Of a stretch of DNA of 49,329 nt, positions 1-7,095 are shown in pieces. Position 1 is the stretch's first letter. The number at the start of each line of letters is the position of its first letter. Position numbers and translations under genes: made by a program. This DNA is from a virus. Under the pieces are notes generated by a model. The model saw only the letters and a program-made list of their open reading frames with translations. It was not told where the DNA came from and ran no database searches. The stretch lies in IMG/VR virus record IMGVR_UViG_3300025122_005511, positions 1-49,329 of that record, one strand, 5' to 3'.

Positions 1-10
1 ATTTTTAATC

Positions 11-547
11 ATGAAATATAAAGATGAACTTATTCGGGCTATGGAGTGGCTGGCTGCAAAAGAAAACACGGTATTTCTTGGACAGGCATGCCGAGTGAGC
101 GGCCATGCTATATCCAGCACCTTAGAGAACGTACCGCTGGAGAAAAGGATTGAGCTTCCTGTGTTCGAGGAAACTCAGCTAGGGCTGTCCACCGGGATGG
201 CGTTAACGGGATTTGTACCGATCACAATGTATCCTAGGTTTGATTTTTTTATTTTAGCATGCAACCAACTTATTAATCATTTAGATAAGATGCGCGAAAT
301 GTCGCAAAACAAGATGCGTCCACGCGTTATTATTCGAGTCGCAGTGGGCGCCAAGCACCCCATCGATGCCGGCCCTCAGCATACTCAGAACCATATTGAA
401 GCATTTAGACAAATGCTAACTGATGTAAATGTCGTAGATCTTCAGGAGCCAGCCGATATCTTTCCTGCTTTTAAAGAAGCATACGAAAGAGAGGACTCTA
501 GAGCAACGCTAGTGGTAGAGCATGGAGAATATTATGGCACCAAATAA
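11..547 (+). CDS. Transketolase-like pyrimidine-binding (E1-beta-like) subunit
   Basis: A 178-residue protein matching only the pyrimidine-binding domain of transketolase and E1-beta proteins, which binds the aminopyrimidine ring of thiamine diphosphate. The segment PVFEETQLGLSTGMA carries the acidic residue that normally activates the cofactor, and GPQHTQN resembles the GPQHSQ loop of E1-beta. The C-terminal transketolase domain is absent, so it is a split-type subunit. Its diphosphate-binding partner would be expected just upstream, outside the window. The start at base 11 gives a normal family N-terminus (MKYKDELIRAM). It overlaps the next gene, a ColD/RfbH-like sugar dehydratase, which suggests a role in transferring a two-carbon unit to a nucleotide-linked keto-sugar. 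The fold assignment is secure; the substrate is inference. Confidence 0.8.
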   Translation: MKYKDELIRAMEWLAAKENTVFLGQACRVSGHAISSTLENVPLEKRIELPVFEETQLGLSTGMALTGFVPITMYPRFDFFILACNQLINHLDKMREMSQNKMRPRVIIRVAVGAKHPIDAGPQHTQNHIEAFRQMLTDVNVVDLQEPADIFPAFKEAYEREDSRATLVVEHGEYYGTK

Positions 548-1715
548 ATTCACGTGGCCGCTGATAAATGACAATATCACGGAATCAGATAAAGAAGCGC
601 TGATTAATTTTATCAAGACTCCCAATGTGAGATTTACTAACGGCCCCCGTGTGCGAGAGTTTGAAGCAAAGTGGTCTGAGTGGCTCGGGACAAAGCACAC
701 AACCTTTGTTAATTCTGGCGCTTCTGCAAATTATATCATGATGTCCATTGTGAAAGACCTGAGAGGCGTTGGTGAAGTAATCGTTCCGCCGATTGGATGG
801 GTGTCGGACATAGCACCGGCAGTAAATTTAGGGATGACGCCAGTTTTTGTTGATGTCGAAAAGAACAATTTTTCAATCACCTATGAAAATATTGTTGCGG
901 CCGTAACCCCCTACACCAAGGCTATTATTTTGGTTCACGCGATGGGGTTCAACGCTATGTCGGAAGAACTTCTAAGCTTCGCGCGCTCTAGAGGCATCCT
1001 TTTAATTGAAGATTGCTGTGAATCCCATGGCGCCACATATGCCGGCCAAAAAGTTGGTACATTTGGCGACATGTCCAACTTTTCGTTTTACTTTGGCCAC
1101 CACATTACCACCATTGAAGGAGGCGCCGTATGCACCGACAACCCAGAGATCCACGAATACGCGCGGCTCTATCGGTCTCACGGGATGACCCGCGAGGCCT
1201 CGCCGGCATTTCAAGAGCGCTACAAGAAGAACTATCCTCGTCTTAACCCATTATTTACCTTTGCGGTGCCCGGGTATAACCTGCGCAGTATGGAAATGAA
1301 CGCGGTTTTGGGACTTGAACAAATGCACCGTCTCGACTCGAACATCCAGCACCGCGTGGAGAATATGGAATGCTGGGTTTCTCATTTGGACTCTAATCGT
1401 TTTTACACCGACTATGCCTTGGAGGGCAATAGCAATTTTGCGCTGCCCCTAATCCTGCAGGAGGCGGACAGAGAGCTTCTGTGCCGCGTCGCAGGCGTTT
1501 TAGAGGAGGTTGGTGTAGAGTATCGCCTTGGAACGGCCGGAGGGGGCAATCAGGCCCATCAGCCGTACCTTGTTGAGGGCCAATATGAGTATCAAATCTC
1601 AGGGCGCCTAGATACGGCTGATTATATTCATGACTACGGCTTGTATATAGGCAACCATACCGACCTAACAGAGGCGCAGATTATAGATTTATGTGAGAGG
1701 CTTAACAATGTTTAA
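534..1715 (+). CDS. ColD/RfbH-like PLP-dependent sugar 3-dehydratase (DegT/DnrJ/EryC1/StrS family)
   Basis: A 393-residue fold-type I PLP enzyme. LIEDCCESHGATYAG holds the Asp that contacts the PLP ring nitrogen. In the SFYFGHHITTIEGGAV motif the internal-aldimine Lys of ordinary sugar aminotransferases is replaced by His (about residues 189-190). That substitution is the hallmark of GDP-4-keto-6-deoxymannose 3-dehydratase (ColD) and of the CDP-sugar 3-dehydrase RfbH/E1, which remove the C3 hydroxyl instead of transaminating. The length is close to ColD. I chose ATG 534 because GGAG at 524-527 lies six bases upstream; an in-frame ATG at 522 would add four residues and has no such site. It overlaps the upstream transketolase-like gene. 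Family and His substitution are visible; the exact nucleotide-sugar substrate is inferred. Confidence 0.85.
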   Translation: MAPNKFTWPLINDNITESDKEALINFIKTPNVRFTNGPRVREFEAKWSEWLGTKHTTFVNSGASANYIMMSIVKDLRGVGEVIVPPIGWVSDIAPAVNLGMTPVFVDVEKNNFSITYENIVAAVTPYTKAIILVHAMGFNAMSEELLSFARSRGILLIEDCCESHGATYAGQKVGTFGDMSNFSFYFGHHITTIEGGAVCTDNPEIHEYARLYRSHGMTREASPAFQERYKKNYPRLNPLFTFAVPGYNLRSMEMNAVLGLEQMHRLDSNIQHRVENMECWVSHLDSNRFYTDYALEGNSNFALPLILQEADRELLCRVAGVLEEVGVEYRLGTAGGGNQAHQPYLVEGQYEYQISGRLDTADYIHDYGLYIGNHTDLTEAQIIDLCERLNNV

Positions 1716-2676
1716 TGGACAAAAAGTATTAGTAACCGGAGGTACCGGCATGATAGGGAGACAGTTAGTTTCCCTGTTGGTAAACCGAGGGGCCCGGGTT
1801 TCTGTGGTGTCCCTGGATACACCAGTGGGACTCCCCCCGGGAGTTGAGTTTCTTAAGGCTGACCTTACCTATTTTGACAAGTGTTTAGAAATTTGTGAAG
1901 GCATGGATTATGTCTTCAATTTGGTGGGGGTCAAGGGGTCGCCTAAGATGTGCCGAGAACAGCCAGCTGATTTCATGGTGCCGATGCTCCAATTTAATAC
2001 GAACATGATGGAAGCCGCCCGGCGCCAGGGAGTCAAATGGTACTTGTTTACAAGCAGCGTGGGAGTTTATCATCCCGCAGAAGTTTTTAAAGAAGACGAT
2101 GTCTGGACCACGTTCCCGTCAGACAATGATCGATTCGCCGGTTGGGCCAAGAGAATTGGAGAACTTCAAGCACAAGCTTATTCTATCCAGTATGGTTGGA
2201 ACTGCGTTTCTATTGTACGGCCTGCAAATGTATATGGGCCATATGATAACTTTGATCCGGAGAATGCTATGGTAGTACCATCGCTCATTCGGAAGGCTCT
2301 GGAAAATGATCATTTAGATGTGTGGGGCGATGGATCTCCGATTCGTGATTTCATTCATTCTAAGGATGTTGCTCTTGGAATGATCCATGTGGTAGAAAAG
2401 GGTGTCACGGAGCCAGTGAATCTTGGATCTGGGGATGGTGTTACCATCAAAACGATCGTAGATTTTGTAGTGGAGCATTGCGGCAAAGACATTGAAGTTC
2501 GCTGGGATACAACGAAGCCCCGCGGCGATGCTCGAAGAGTTTTTGATATGAGCCGCGCCAATTCGCATGGGTTTGTGCCCACTATCTCAATTGAAGAGGG
2601 CATAATCGATACGATTAAGTGGTTTAAGGAGAACAAAGCAATTGTCGATCGACGACATAACGCCTTTAGGAAGTAA
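1708..2676 (+). CDS. NAD(P)-dependent epimerase/dehydratase (extended SDR, GDP-fucose-synthase-like)
   Basis: A 322-residue extended SDR. Residues 4-20 form the Rossmann fold with the motif TGGTGMIG, and FTSSVGVY holds the usual active-site Ser. RPANVYGPYDNFDPENA and GDGSPIRDFIHSKDVA are typical of the GDP-fucose synthase/WcaG group. The catalytic YxxxK is unusual: the segment around Lys148 is FAGWAK, with Ala at the Tyr position. I chose ATG 1708 because GAGAGG at 1695-1700 lies seven bases upstream; a GTG at 1693 is also in frame. It overlaps the preceding gene by eight bases. In the cassette it probably reduces or epimerises a keto-sugar nucleotide. The substrate is unknown. Confidence 0.8.
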   Translation: MFNGQKVLVTGGTGMIGRQLVSLLVNRGARVSVVSLDTPVGLPPGVEFLKADLTYFDKCLEICEGMDYVFNLVGVKGSPKMCREQPADFMVPMLQFNTNMMEAARRQGVKWYLFTSSVGVYHPAEVFKEDDVWTTFPSDNDRFAGWAKRIGELQAQAYSIQYGWNCVSIVRPANVYGPYDNFDPENAMVVPSLIRKALENDHLDVWGDGSPIRDFIHSKDVALGMIHVVEKGVTEPVNLGSGDGVTIKTIVDFVVEHCGKDIEVRWDTTKPRGDARRVFDMSRANSHGFVPTISIEEGIIDTIKWFKENKAIVDRRHNAFRK

Positions 2677-3385
2677 AACATATCTGGTTACAGGCGTTCG
2701 TTCGGGTCTTGGAAAGTACCTTTATGAAAGACTGCCCGGGCCTCTCGGTGTTGATCGGGATAACAAAGAAAAGATGTTGGAGAAAGCTGCTCAAAGCGAT
2801 GGCTTGATCATCTTGCATGCCGCGTTCAATTCAAAGAGAGACTTAGACGATTATAGTTCTTATGCGGAGGACAATTTATTCTTAACAGAAGAGTTGTTAA
2901 ATATTCCACATGCTAAATTTGTTTATTTTTCCTCTGTTGATATATATGGTCCCTTTAGCCCTTATAGTTTTATGAAGAGGTGTGCGGAAGACTTAGTTCG
3001 AAAAAGGTCGAAAGATGCATTGATTTTGAGGCTTCCTGCAATACTGGGACCCACCATAAGAAAAAACTCTTTAGTTAAGTTACTGGAGGGGGACGAGCTA
3101 ACTCTCGCCGGCGAATCTGTCTTTAATTATGTTCTACAAAGTGATATATTAGAAGGGGTAACGGACAGCGCTACCATGGAGAAGACTGGAGTTTATAATT
3201 TTGTGTCCTCCGACAATGTTTCTTTAGCTGAATTGGGGAGTTATTATCGCAGGGGTACGCAATTTGGAGATTATAAATATCAAACTAGTTTGGAAAATTC
3301 TAGAGGGATTCTAAATTTGTATCCCTACCCAAGCCGATCCTCTTTAGATGTTGTAAGGCTGTTTATGAAGGAGTATTATGAGTAA
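2642..3385 (+). CDS. Short NAD(P)-dependent sugar epimerase/reductase (SDR)
   Basis: A 247-residue SDR, shorter than its neighbours. The Rossmann motif TGVRSGLG is near residue 18, FVYFSSVDIYGP holds the active-site Ser, and PYSFMK supplies a regular YxxxK pair. The LRLPAILGP segment and the later Asn/Ser-rich stretch fit a reduced substrate domain. The start is TTG 2642: no ATG lies upstream of the nucleotide-binding motif, and AAGGAG at 2627-2631 sits ten bases before the TTG. The gene overlaps the end of the previous one by 35 bases and its own end overlaps the next gene in ATGAGTAA. A keto-reductase role in the sugar pathway fits the context, but the substrate cannot be read from the sequence. 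Confidence 0.75.
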   Translation: MSIDDITPLGSKTYLVTGVRSGLGKYLYERLPGPLGVDRDNKEKMLEKAAQSDGLIILHAAFNSKRDLDDYSSYAEDNLFLTEELLNIPHAKFVYFSSVDIYGPFSPYSFMKRCAEDLVRKRSKDALILRLPAILGPTIRKNSLVKLLEGDELTLAGESVFNYVLQSDILEGVTDSATMEKTGVYNFVSSDNVSLAELGSYYRRGTQFGDYKYQTSLENSRGILNLYPYPSRSSLDVVRLFMKEYYE

Positions 3386-4331
3386 AAAAACTTTATTATT
3401 ATGTGGCGCCACGGGGTTTATTGGTCGCAATCTCTTAGAGAGATATTCTAACGATGATCGCTATCATGTGCGCGCTGTATGGCACAAGAAGCCGCCCCTT
3501 ACACAGTATAAGGTAGAATGGGTCTCGGCAAACCTTAACAATGAAGAAGACGTATGGCGTGTTACCGACGGAGTAGATATCATCCTACAGTTTGCAGCCA
3601 CTACGTCGGGGGCTAAGGATATCGTCAATCGGCCTTATATTCACGTTACTGACAACGCCGTTATGAATTCACTCCTCCTCCGTGCCGCATTCGACCGTGA
3701 AGTGGAACATTTTGTGTTTCCCAGCTGCACGGTGATGTACCAGCCGAAGGAAGATCCAACGAGCGAGGAAGATTTTGATGGTAATAAGCCTCTTCTTGAT
3801 CGATACTTCGGCGTAGGAAATACAAAAGTGTACATTGAGAAAATGTGTGAGTTTTATGCAGGTCTTGGGAAGACTACACATACTGTGATGCGTCATTCTA
3901 ATATGTACGGGCCCTATGATAAATATGATCTAGAGCGAAGTCATGTCTTCGGGGCGACTGTTACCAAGGTGATGACTAATGAAACTGGCGTTGTAAATGT
4001 ATGGGGCACTGGTGAAGAAGAGCGTGATCTTCTACATGTTGATGACCTCGTTAACTTCGTAGATGCGGCCTTAACGCATCAAAAGGCGCGTTTTGGACTA
4101 TTTAACGTGGGCCTAGGATCCGCAGTACCGGTTATCGATCTAGTAAAAAAGATCATCAGCGCTTCTGAGCGTCCACTTGCAGTAAAACATGACCTTTCAA
4201 AACCCACGATTAAAACAAGCTTGTTCTTAGATTGCACGAAGGCCTTCAAAGAACTGGGGTGGAAACCTCAAATTTCTTTAGACGAGGGAATCAAACGAAC
4301 GCTAGCGTGGTATAAGGAGAATATTCTATGA
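3378..4331 (+). CDS. NAD(P)-dependent epimerase/dehydratase, second GDP-fucose-synthase-like SDR
   Basis: A 317-residue extended SDR starting MSKKTLLLCGATGFIG, a classic dinucleotide-binding N-terminus. FVFPSCTVMY, HSNMYGPYDKYD and EEERDLLHVDDLV line up with the gene at 1708-2676, so the two are related copies of one subfamily. The active-site region reads KVYIEK, with the Tyr three rather than four residues before the Lys, so the canonical YxxxK is again missing. AAGGAG at 3368-3373 lies four bases before the ATG. The gene ends in an ATGA overlap with the next, suggesting translational coupling. Likely role: reduction or epimerisation of a 4-keto nucleotide sugar, as ColC or Fcl do. Substrate unknown. 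Confidence 0.8.
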   Translation: MSKKTLLLCGATGFIGRNLLERYSNDDRYHVRAVWHKKPPLTQYKVEWVSANLNNEEDVWRVTDGVDIILQFAATTSGAKDIVNRPYIHVTDNAVMNSLLLRAAFDREVEHFVFPSCTVMYQPKEDPTSEEDFDGNKPLLDRYFGVGNTKVYIEKMCEFYAGLGKTTHTVMRHSNMYGPYDKYDLERSHVFGATVTKVMTNETGVVNVWGTGEEERDLLHVDDLVNFVDAALTHQKARFGLFNVGLGSAVPVIDLVKKIISASERPLAVKHDLSKPTIKTSLFLDCTKAFKELGWKPQISLDEGIKRTLAWYKENIL

Positions 4332-5335
4332 CATCCGCATTGATTACCGGTATTACTGGGATGGTTGGCTCTCACTTGGCTGATTATTTATTAGCCCACA
4401 CTGATTGGGAGGTATATGGACTGGCCCGCTGGAACGACGATCTTGATAATTTGAATCATTTGCTTCCAGAGATTAACAAGAAGGACCGCATAGAGTTGGT
4501 ATACGGAGATCTTAACGATCTATCTTCACTCATCTATACAATTCAGCTGACGGAGCCAGATTATGTATTTCACCTAGCTGCGCAGAGCTATCCTCAAACT
4601 AGTTTTGAGGCGCCCCTTGATACTTTGAATACCAACATATTGGGCACCGCTAAGCTGCTCGATGCGATTCGTAAGTCAGAGTGCCGGCCAATTATTCATG
4701 TTTGTGCATCTTCTGAGGTCTTTGGCCGAGTCCCCAAGGAATATCTGCCTATTCATGAAGAGGTTCCCTTTCACCCCGCGTCGCCCTATGCAATTTCAAA
4801 GGTAGGAACGGATCTTGTTGGTCGCTATTATGCACAGGCCTATGGACTTACTATAATGACAACTCGTATGTTCACACACACGGGCCCTCGGAGGGGAGAC
4901 GTGTTTGCTGAGTCAACCTTCGCGAAACAGATAGCGATGATCGAGGGAGGAAAACTACCCCCTATCATAAAAGTCGGCAACCTTAGCTCCCTCAGAACGT
5001 GGTCAGACGTCCGCGATGCGGTAAGAGCTTACCATATGTTGGTTACTATAAACCCCACCGCCGGCGAATACTATAATATCGGAGGAACTTTTTCTTGCAC
5101 GGTCGGAGATATGCTTAATCATCTTGTAAGCCTGTCCACCGTAAAGGGAATCGAAGTGGAGGTAGAGCAAAGTCGCCTGCGGCCGATCGATGCAGATTTA
5201 CAGGTGCCCGATACAACCAAGTTCACAAACCATACGGGCTGGACCCCAGAGATCTCCTTTGATAAGACTATGTTAGACTTACTAAACTACTGGAGAGAAC
5301 GGGTGAACTCAGGCCGCAATTTCTTGTCGAGGTAA
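4328..5335 (+). CDS. GDP-mannose 4,6-dehydratase-like SDR
   Basis: A 335-residue extended SDR of the GMD/RMD group. It opens with ALITGITGMVGSHLADYLL and has VFHLAAQSYPQTSFEAP, SSEVFG (Ser129 and Glu130) and PYAISK (Tyr154, Lys158). TGPRRGDVF resembles the PRRGETF segment of GMD. The Ser/Glu/Tyr/Lys set is that of 4,6-dehydratases, whereas the motif GNLSSLRTWSDVRDAVRAY also resembles the reductase RMD, so I cannot fully separate the two. As a dehydratase it would make the 4-keto-6-deoxy sugar nucleotide that the ColD-like enzyme at 534-1715 needs. A GDP-heptose substrate, as for DmhA, is an alternative given the HldE-type genes downstream. AAGGAG at 4314-4319 precedes the start by eight bases. 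Confidence 0.75.
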   Translation: MTSALITGITGMVGSHLADYLLAHTDWEVYGLARWNDDLDNLNHLLPEINKKDRIELVYGDLNDLSSLIYTIQLTEPDYVFHLAAQSYPQTSFEAPLDTLNTNILGTAKLLDAIRKSECRPIIHVCASSEVFGRVPKEYLPIHEEVPFHPASPYAISKVGTDLVGRYYAQAYGLTIMTTRMFTHTGPRRGDVFAESTFAKQIAMIEGGKLPPIIKVGNLSSLRTWSDVRDAVRAYHMLVTINPTAGEYYNIGGTFSCTVGDMLNHLVSLSTVKGIEVEVEQSRLRPIDADLQVPDTTKFTNHTGWTPEISFDKTMLDLLNYWRERVNSGRNFLSR

Positions 5336-5336
5336 A

Positions 5337-6074
5337 ATGAAAAAAATATTGGTGATAGGAGAGACTTGCAAAGATATCTTTTGCTATGGGAAAGTCGAAA
5401 GGCTTTGCCCTGAAGCTCCTGCGCCCGTCTTTAACCCTATTGATCAAGTAGAAAATTGTGGAATGGCGATGAATGTGAGGCAAAATATAATAGCTCTTGG
5501 AACCGAGTGTGATATTGTTACCAACAATAATTGGCCTCACATTATTAAGACGCGTTATATCCATAAGAACACCAATCAGATGTTTATACGTATTGATATT
5601 AATGATGATGCAATAGAAAACTATGATGTAAAGACAATTGAATTTGAAAAATATGGTCTTATAGTAATTTCTGATTACTGCAAGGGATTTTTGAAAGAGG
5701 AAGATATAGTATATATTGCCTCTAAGCATGAAAATGTTTTTTTGGATACGAAGCGTGTATTGGGCCCGTGGTGCACTGGCGTTAAATATATTAAAATAAA
5801 TAATTATGAGTTTGAAAAAACTCAGGCAACAATTACTGATGACTTTCGAGCCAAATTAATTATTACGCTAGGCGCTAGCGGCTGCAGCCACAATGATAAG
5901 ATATATCCTGTGGATGCTGTAGAAATTAAAGACCTAACTGGTGCTGGTGATACTTTTATCGCCGCGCTCGCGGTCAGCTATAATCATAATCCTGATATTG
6001 AAGAGGCTATTGAATATGCTAATAGCTGTGCTACTCAAGTGGTGCAGAAAAGAGGAGTGAATACAGCCCAATGA
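5337..6074 (+). CDS. PfkB-family sugar kinase, HldE/RfaE N-domain-like, shortened
   Basis: A 245-residue ribokinase-fold protein. The opening KILVIGETCKDIFCYGKVERLCPEAPAPVF matches the start of heptose-7-phosphate kinases (VIGDxMLDxYxxGxVxRISPEAPVPV). CGMAMNV replaces the usual GGAANVA, and DLTGAGDTF carries the catalytic Asp205 in the anion hole. Usual family length is about 310-330 residues, so roughly 70 are missing, mainly from the lid and middle region. That could mean altered activity. The gene is visibly more AT-rich than the SDR genes before it. It starts just after the previous stop and ends in an ATGA overlap with the nucleotidyltransferase, so a kinase-nucleotidyltransferase pair is encoded as two genes, where HldE has them fused. 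Confidence 0.75.
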   Translation: MKKILVIGETCKDIFCYGKVERLCPEAPAPVFNPIDQVENCGMAMNVRQNIIALGTECDIVTNNNWPHIIKTRYIHKNTNQMFIRIDINDDAIENYDVKTIEFEKYGLIVISDYCKGFLKEEDIVYIASKHENVFLDTKRVLGPWCTGVKYIKINNYEFEKTQATITDDFRAKLIITLGASGCSHNDKIYPVDAVEIKDLTGAGDTFIAALAVSYNHNPDIEEAIEYANSCATQVVQKRGVNTAQ

Positions 6075-6628
6075 AAACGGTTTGGACAAACGGATGTTTT
6101 GATATTTTACATCGCGGCCACATAGAAATGCTCTCATATGCTAAATCTTTAGGTAAGCATTTGGTGGTGGGTATTGACTCAGACAAGAAAGTAAAAATTG
6201 ATAAGGGTACAAATAGACCCTATAATACTGAAGAAGATCGTAAAACTATGTTAACATCTTTAAAGTATGTTGATGAAGTGGTAATATTTGATACACCACA
6301 GGAACTAGAAAAATATGTTAAGCAATTTCGTCCGACATTTATGGTAGTGGGCTCGGATTGGAAAGGCAAAGAAATAGTAGGCTCACGATTTGCCAAAAAA
6401 GTTAAATATTTTGATAGAATCGGGGAATACTCTACCACTCAAATTTTAGAAAGGAATAAAATTATGGCCAAGAAACAAACACCAACGCGGGAAACACTTA
6501 CTGAGGCTCAGGTTCGCGAACTAACAGATCAGATGTTGCGTAGTGCATTCCGGGACCACTCGCGAGATATGGAAACCCATCTTAAGGATATTGATGAGCG
6601 CCTCAAAGTACTAGAAAGGAAGAGGTAG
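6071..6628 (+). CDS. HldE/RfaE C-domain-like nucleotidyltransferase with helical C-terminal extension
   Basis: A 185-residue protein. Residues 1-130 are a cytidylyltransferase-type domain: TNGCFDILHRGHIEML carries the HxGH motif (His14, His17), then VGIDSD, RPYNTEEDR and GSDWKGKEIVGS. It probably joins a sugar 1-phosphate to a nucleotide, completing activation begun by the kinase. Residues from about 132 are charged and helical, unlike the rest of the family, and begin at an internal Met with its own good ribosome-binding site (see 6464-6628). The tail may therefore be a fused or separately translated small protein. The start overlaps the kinase stop in ATGA. Whether the nucleotide is CTP, ATP or GTP cannot be told. 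Confidence 0.8.
   Translation: MKTVWTNGCFDILHRGHIEMLSYAKSLGKHLVVGIDSDKKVKIDKGTNRPYNTEEDRKTMLTSLKYVDEVVIFDTPQELEKYVKQFRPTFMVVGSDWKGKEIVGSRFAKKVKYFDRIGEYSTTQILERNKIMAKKQTPTRETLTEAQVRELTDQMLRSAFRDHSRDMETHLKDIDERLKVLERKR
6464..6628 (+). CDS. Candidate internal in-frame start giving a 54-residue helical protein
   Basis: Inside the nucleotidyltransferase frame, ATG 6464 is preceded by AAGGAA at 6451-6456 with seven-base spacing, a ribosome-binding site better than that of the full gene. The product would begin MAKKQTPTRETLTEAQV and consist of charged heptad-like helix (DMETHLKDIDERLKVLERK). It matches the part that has no counterpart in the nucleotidyltransferase family. Either two genes were joined by loss of a stop codon, or both a long and a short product are made. 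No function recognised. Confidence 0.45.
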   Translation: MAKKQTPTRETLTEAQVRELTDQMLRSAFRDHSRDMETHLKDIDERLKVLERKR

Positions 6629-6840
6629 TGAAACTTGCAAATCAAGCCATTGGCGCTTTGATGATGGCTCTTCAAAAATCGTTATTGGAACAAAGCGATA
6701 TTGTACCGCTTCTTAAGGAAATGAATTTTCAAGTGGGTGACGGTGATTCAAGCCAGAGTACTTTGATTGTTACAAATCCTCCCGTTGTAAGCTTAGAAAA
6801 TGTCGGTTTAGAAGATGTTGTTTCCTCTATAGAGGAATAG
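6628..6840 (+). CDS. Hypothetical small protein
   Basis: A 70-residue protein starting at GTG 6628, whose first base is the last base of the preceding TAG stop. A purine-rich AAGGAAGAGG lies at 6616-6625. The N-terminal half looks helical (LANQAIGALMMALQKSLLEQ), followed by an acidic, valine-rich tail (VSLENVGLEDVVSSIEE). There are no cysteines and no membrane segment. I do not recognise a family. Its tight spacing with the zinc-ribbon gene suggests a shared transcript. Confidence 0.6.
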   Translation: MKLANQAIGALMMALQKSLLEQSDIVPLLKEMNFQVGDGDSSQSTLIVTNPPVVSLENVGLEDVVSSIEE

Positions 6841-6843
6841 ATC

Positions 6844-7095
6844 GTGCCCCGGTACGAATATGTTTGCGGAGCATGCAATAAAGATGTGGTTATTCAACAT
6901 CTATCGGATGAAGTAGTTAGCAAATGCCCCGAGTGCGATAAAGAATCTTCTCTTACCAAGAAACTTACAACGTTTAGAACGCAGGAGAAGCCGTCTAAAC
7001 GCGGCAGCAAAGTGGGTGAAACGACAGAAGATTTTATAAAGTCTTCTCGGGAAGAGCTACGCCACCAGAAAAAAGAGCTGCAAAAGAAAAGATGA
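6844..7095 (+). CDS. FmdB-like zinc-ribbon protein
   Basis: An 83-residue protein beginning MPRYEYVCGACNKDV, the typical start of FmdB-type zinc ribbons. It has two CxxC pairs (CGAC and CPEC, about 20 residues apart) that should bind one zinc ion. The C-terminal half is lysine-rich and helical (SSREELRHQKKELQKKR). Start is GTG 6844, with AGAGGAA at 6831-6837 six bases upstream. It ends in an ATGA overlap with the next gene. The role of these proteins in phages is unknown; a nucleic-acid or transcription-complex contact is possible given the sigma factor two genes later. Confidence 0.7.
   Translation: MPRYEYVCGACNKDVVIQHLSDEVVSKCPECDKESSLTKKLTTFRTQEKPSKRGSKVGETTEDFIKSSREELRHQKKELQKKR

Noticed and set aside
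3272-3279. Second + strand TATAAATA octamer
   Set aside because: It lies well inside a coding gene (codons for Asp-Tyr-Lys-Tyr) and precedes no nearby gene start, so chance is the simpler explanation. Reverse-complement copies near 7180, 11036 and 15240 are likewise inside genes.
5268-5729. 153-codon open frame on the - strand
   Set aside because: It is antisense to the GMD-like and kinase genes, low-complexity Ile/Tyr/Phe-rich, and has no recognisable domain.
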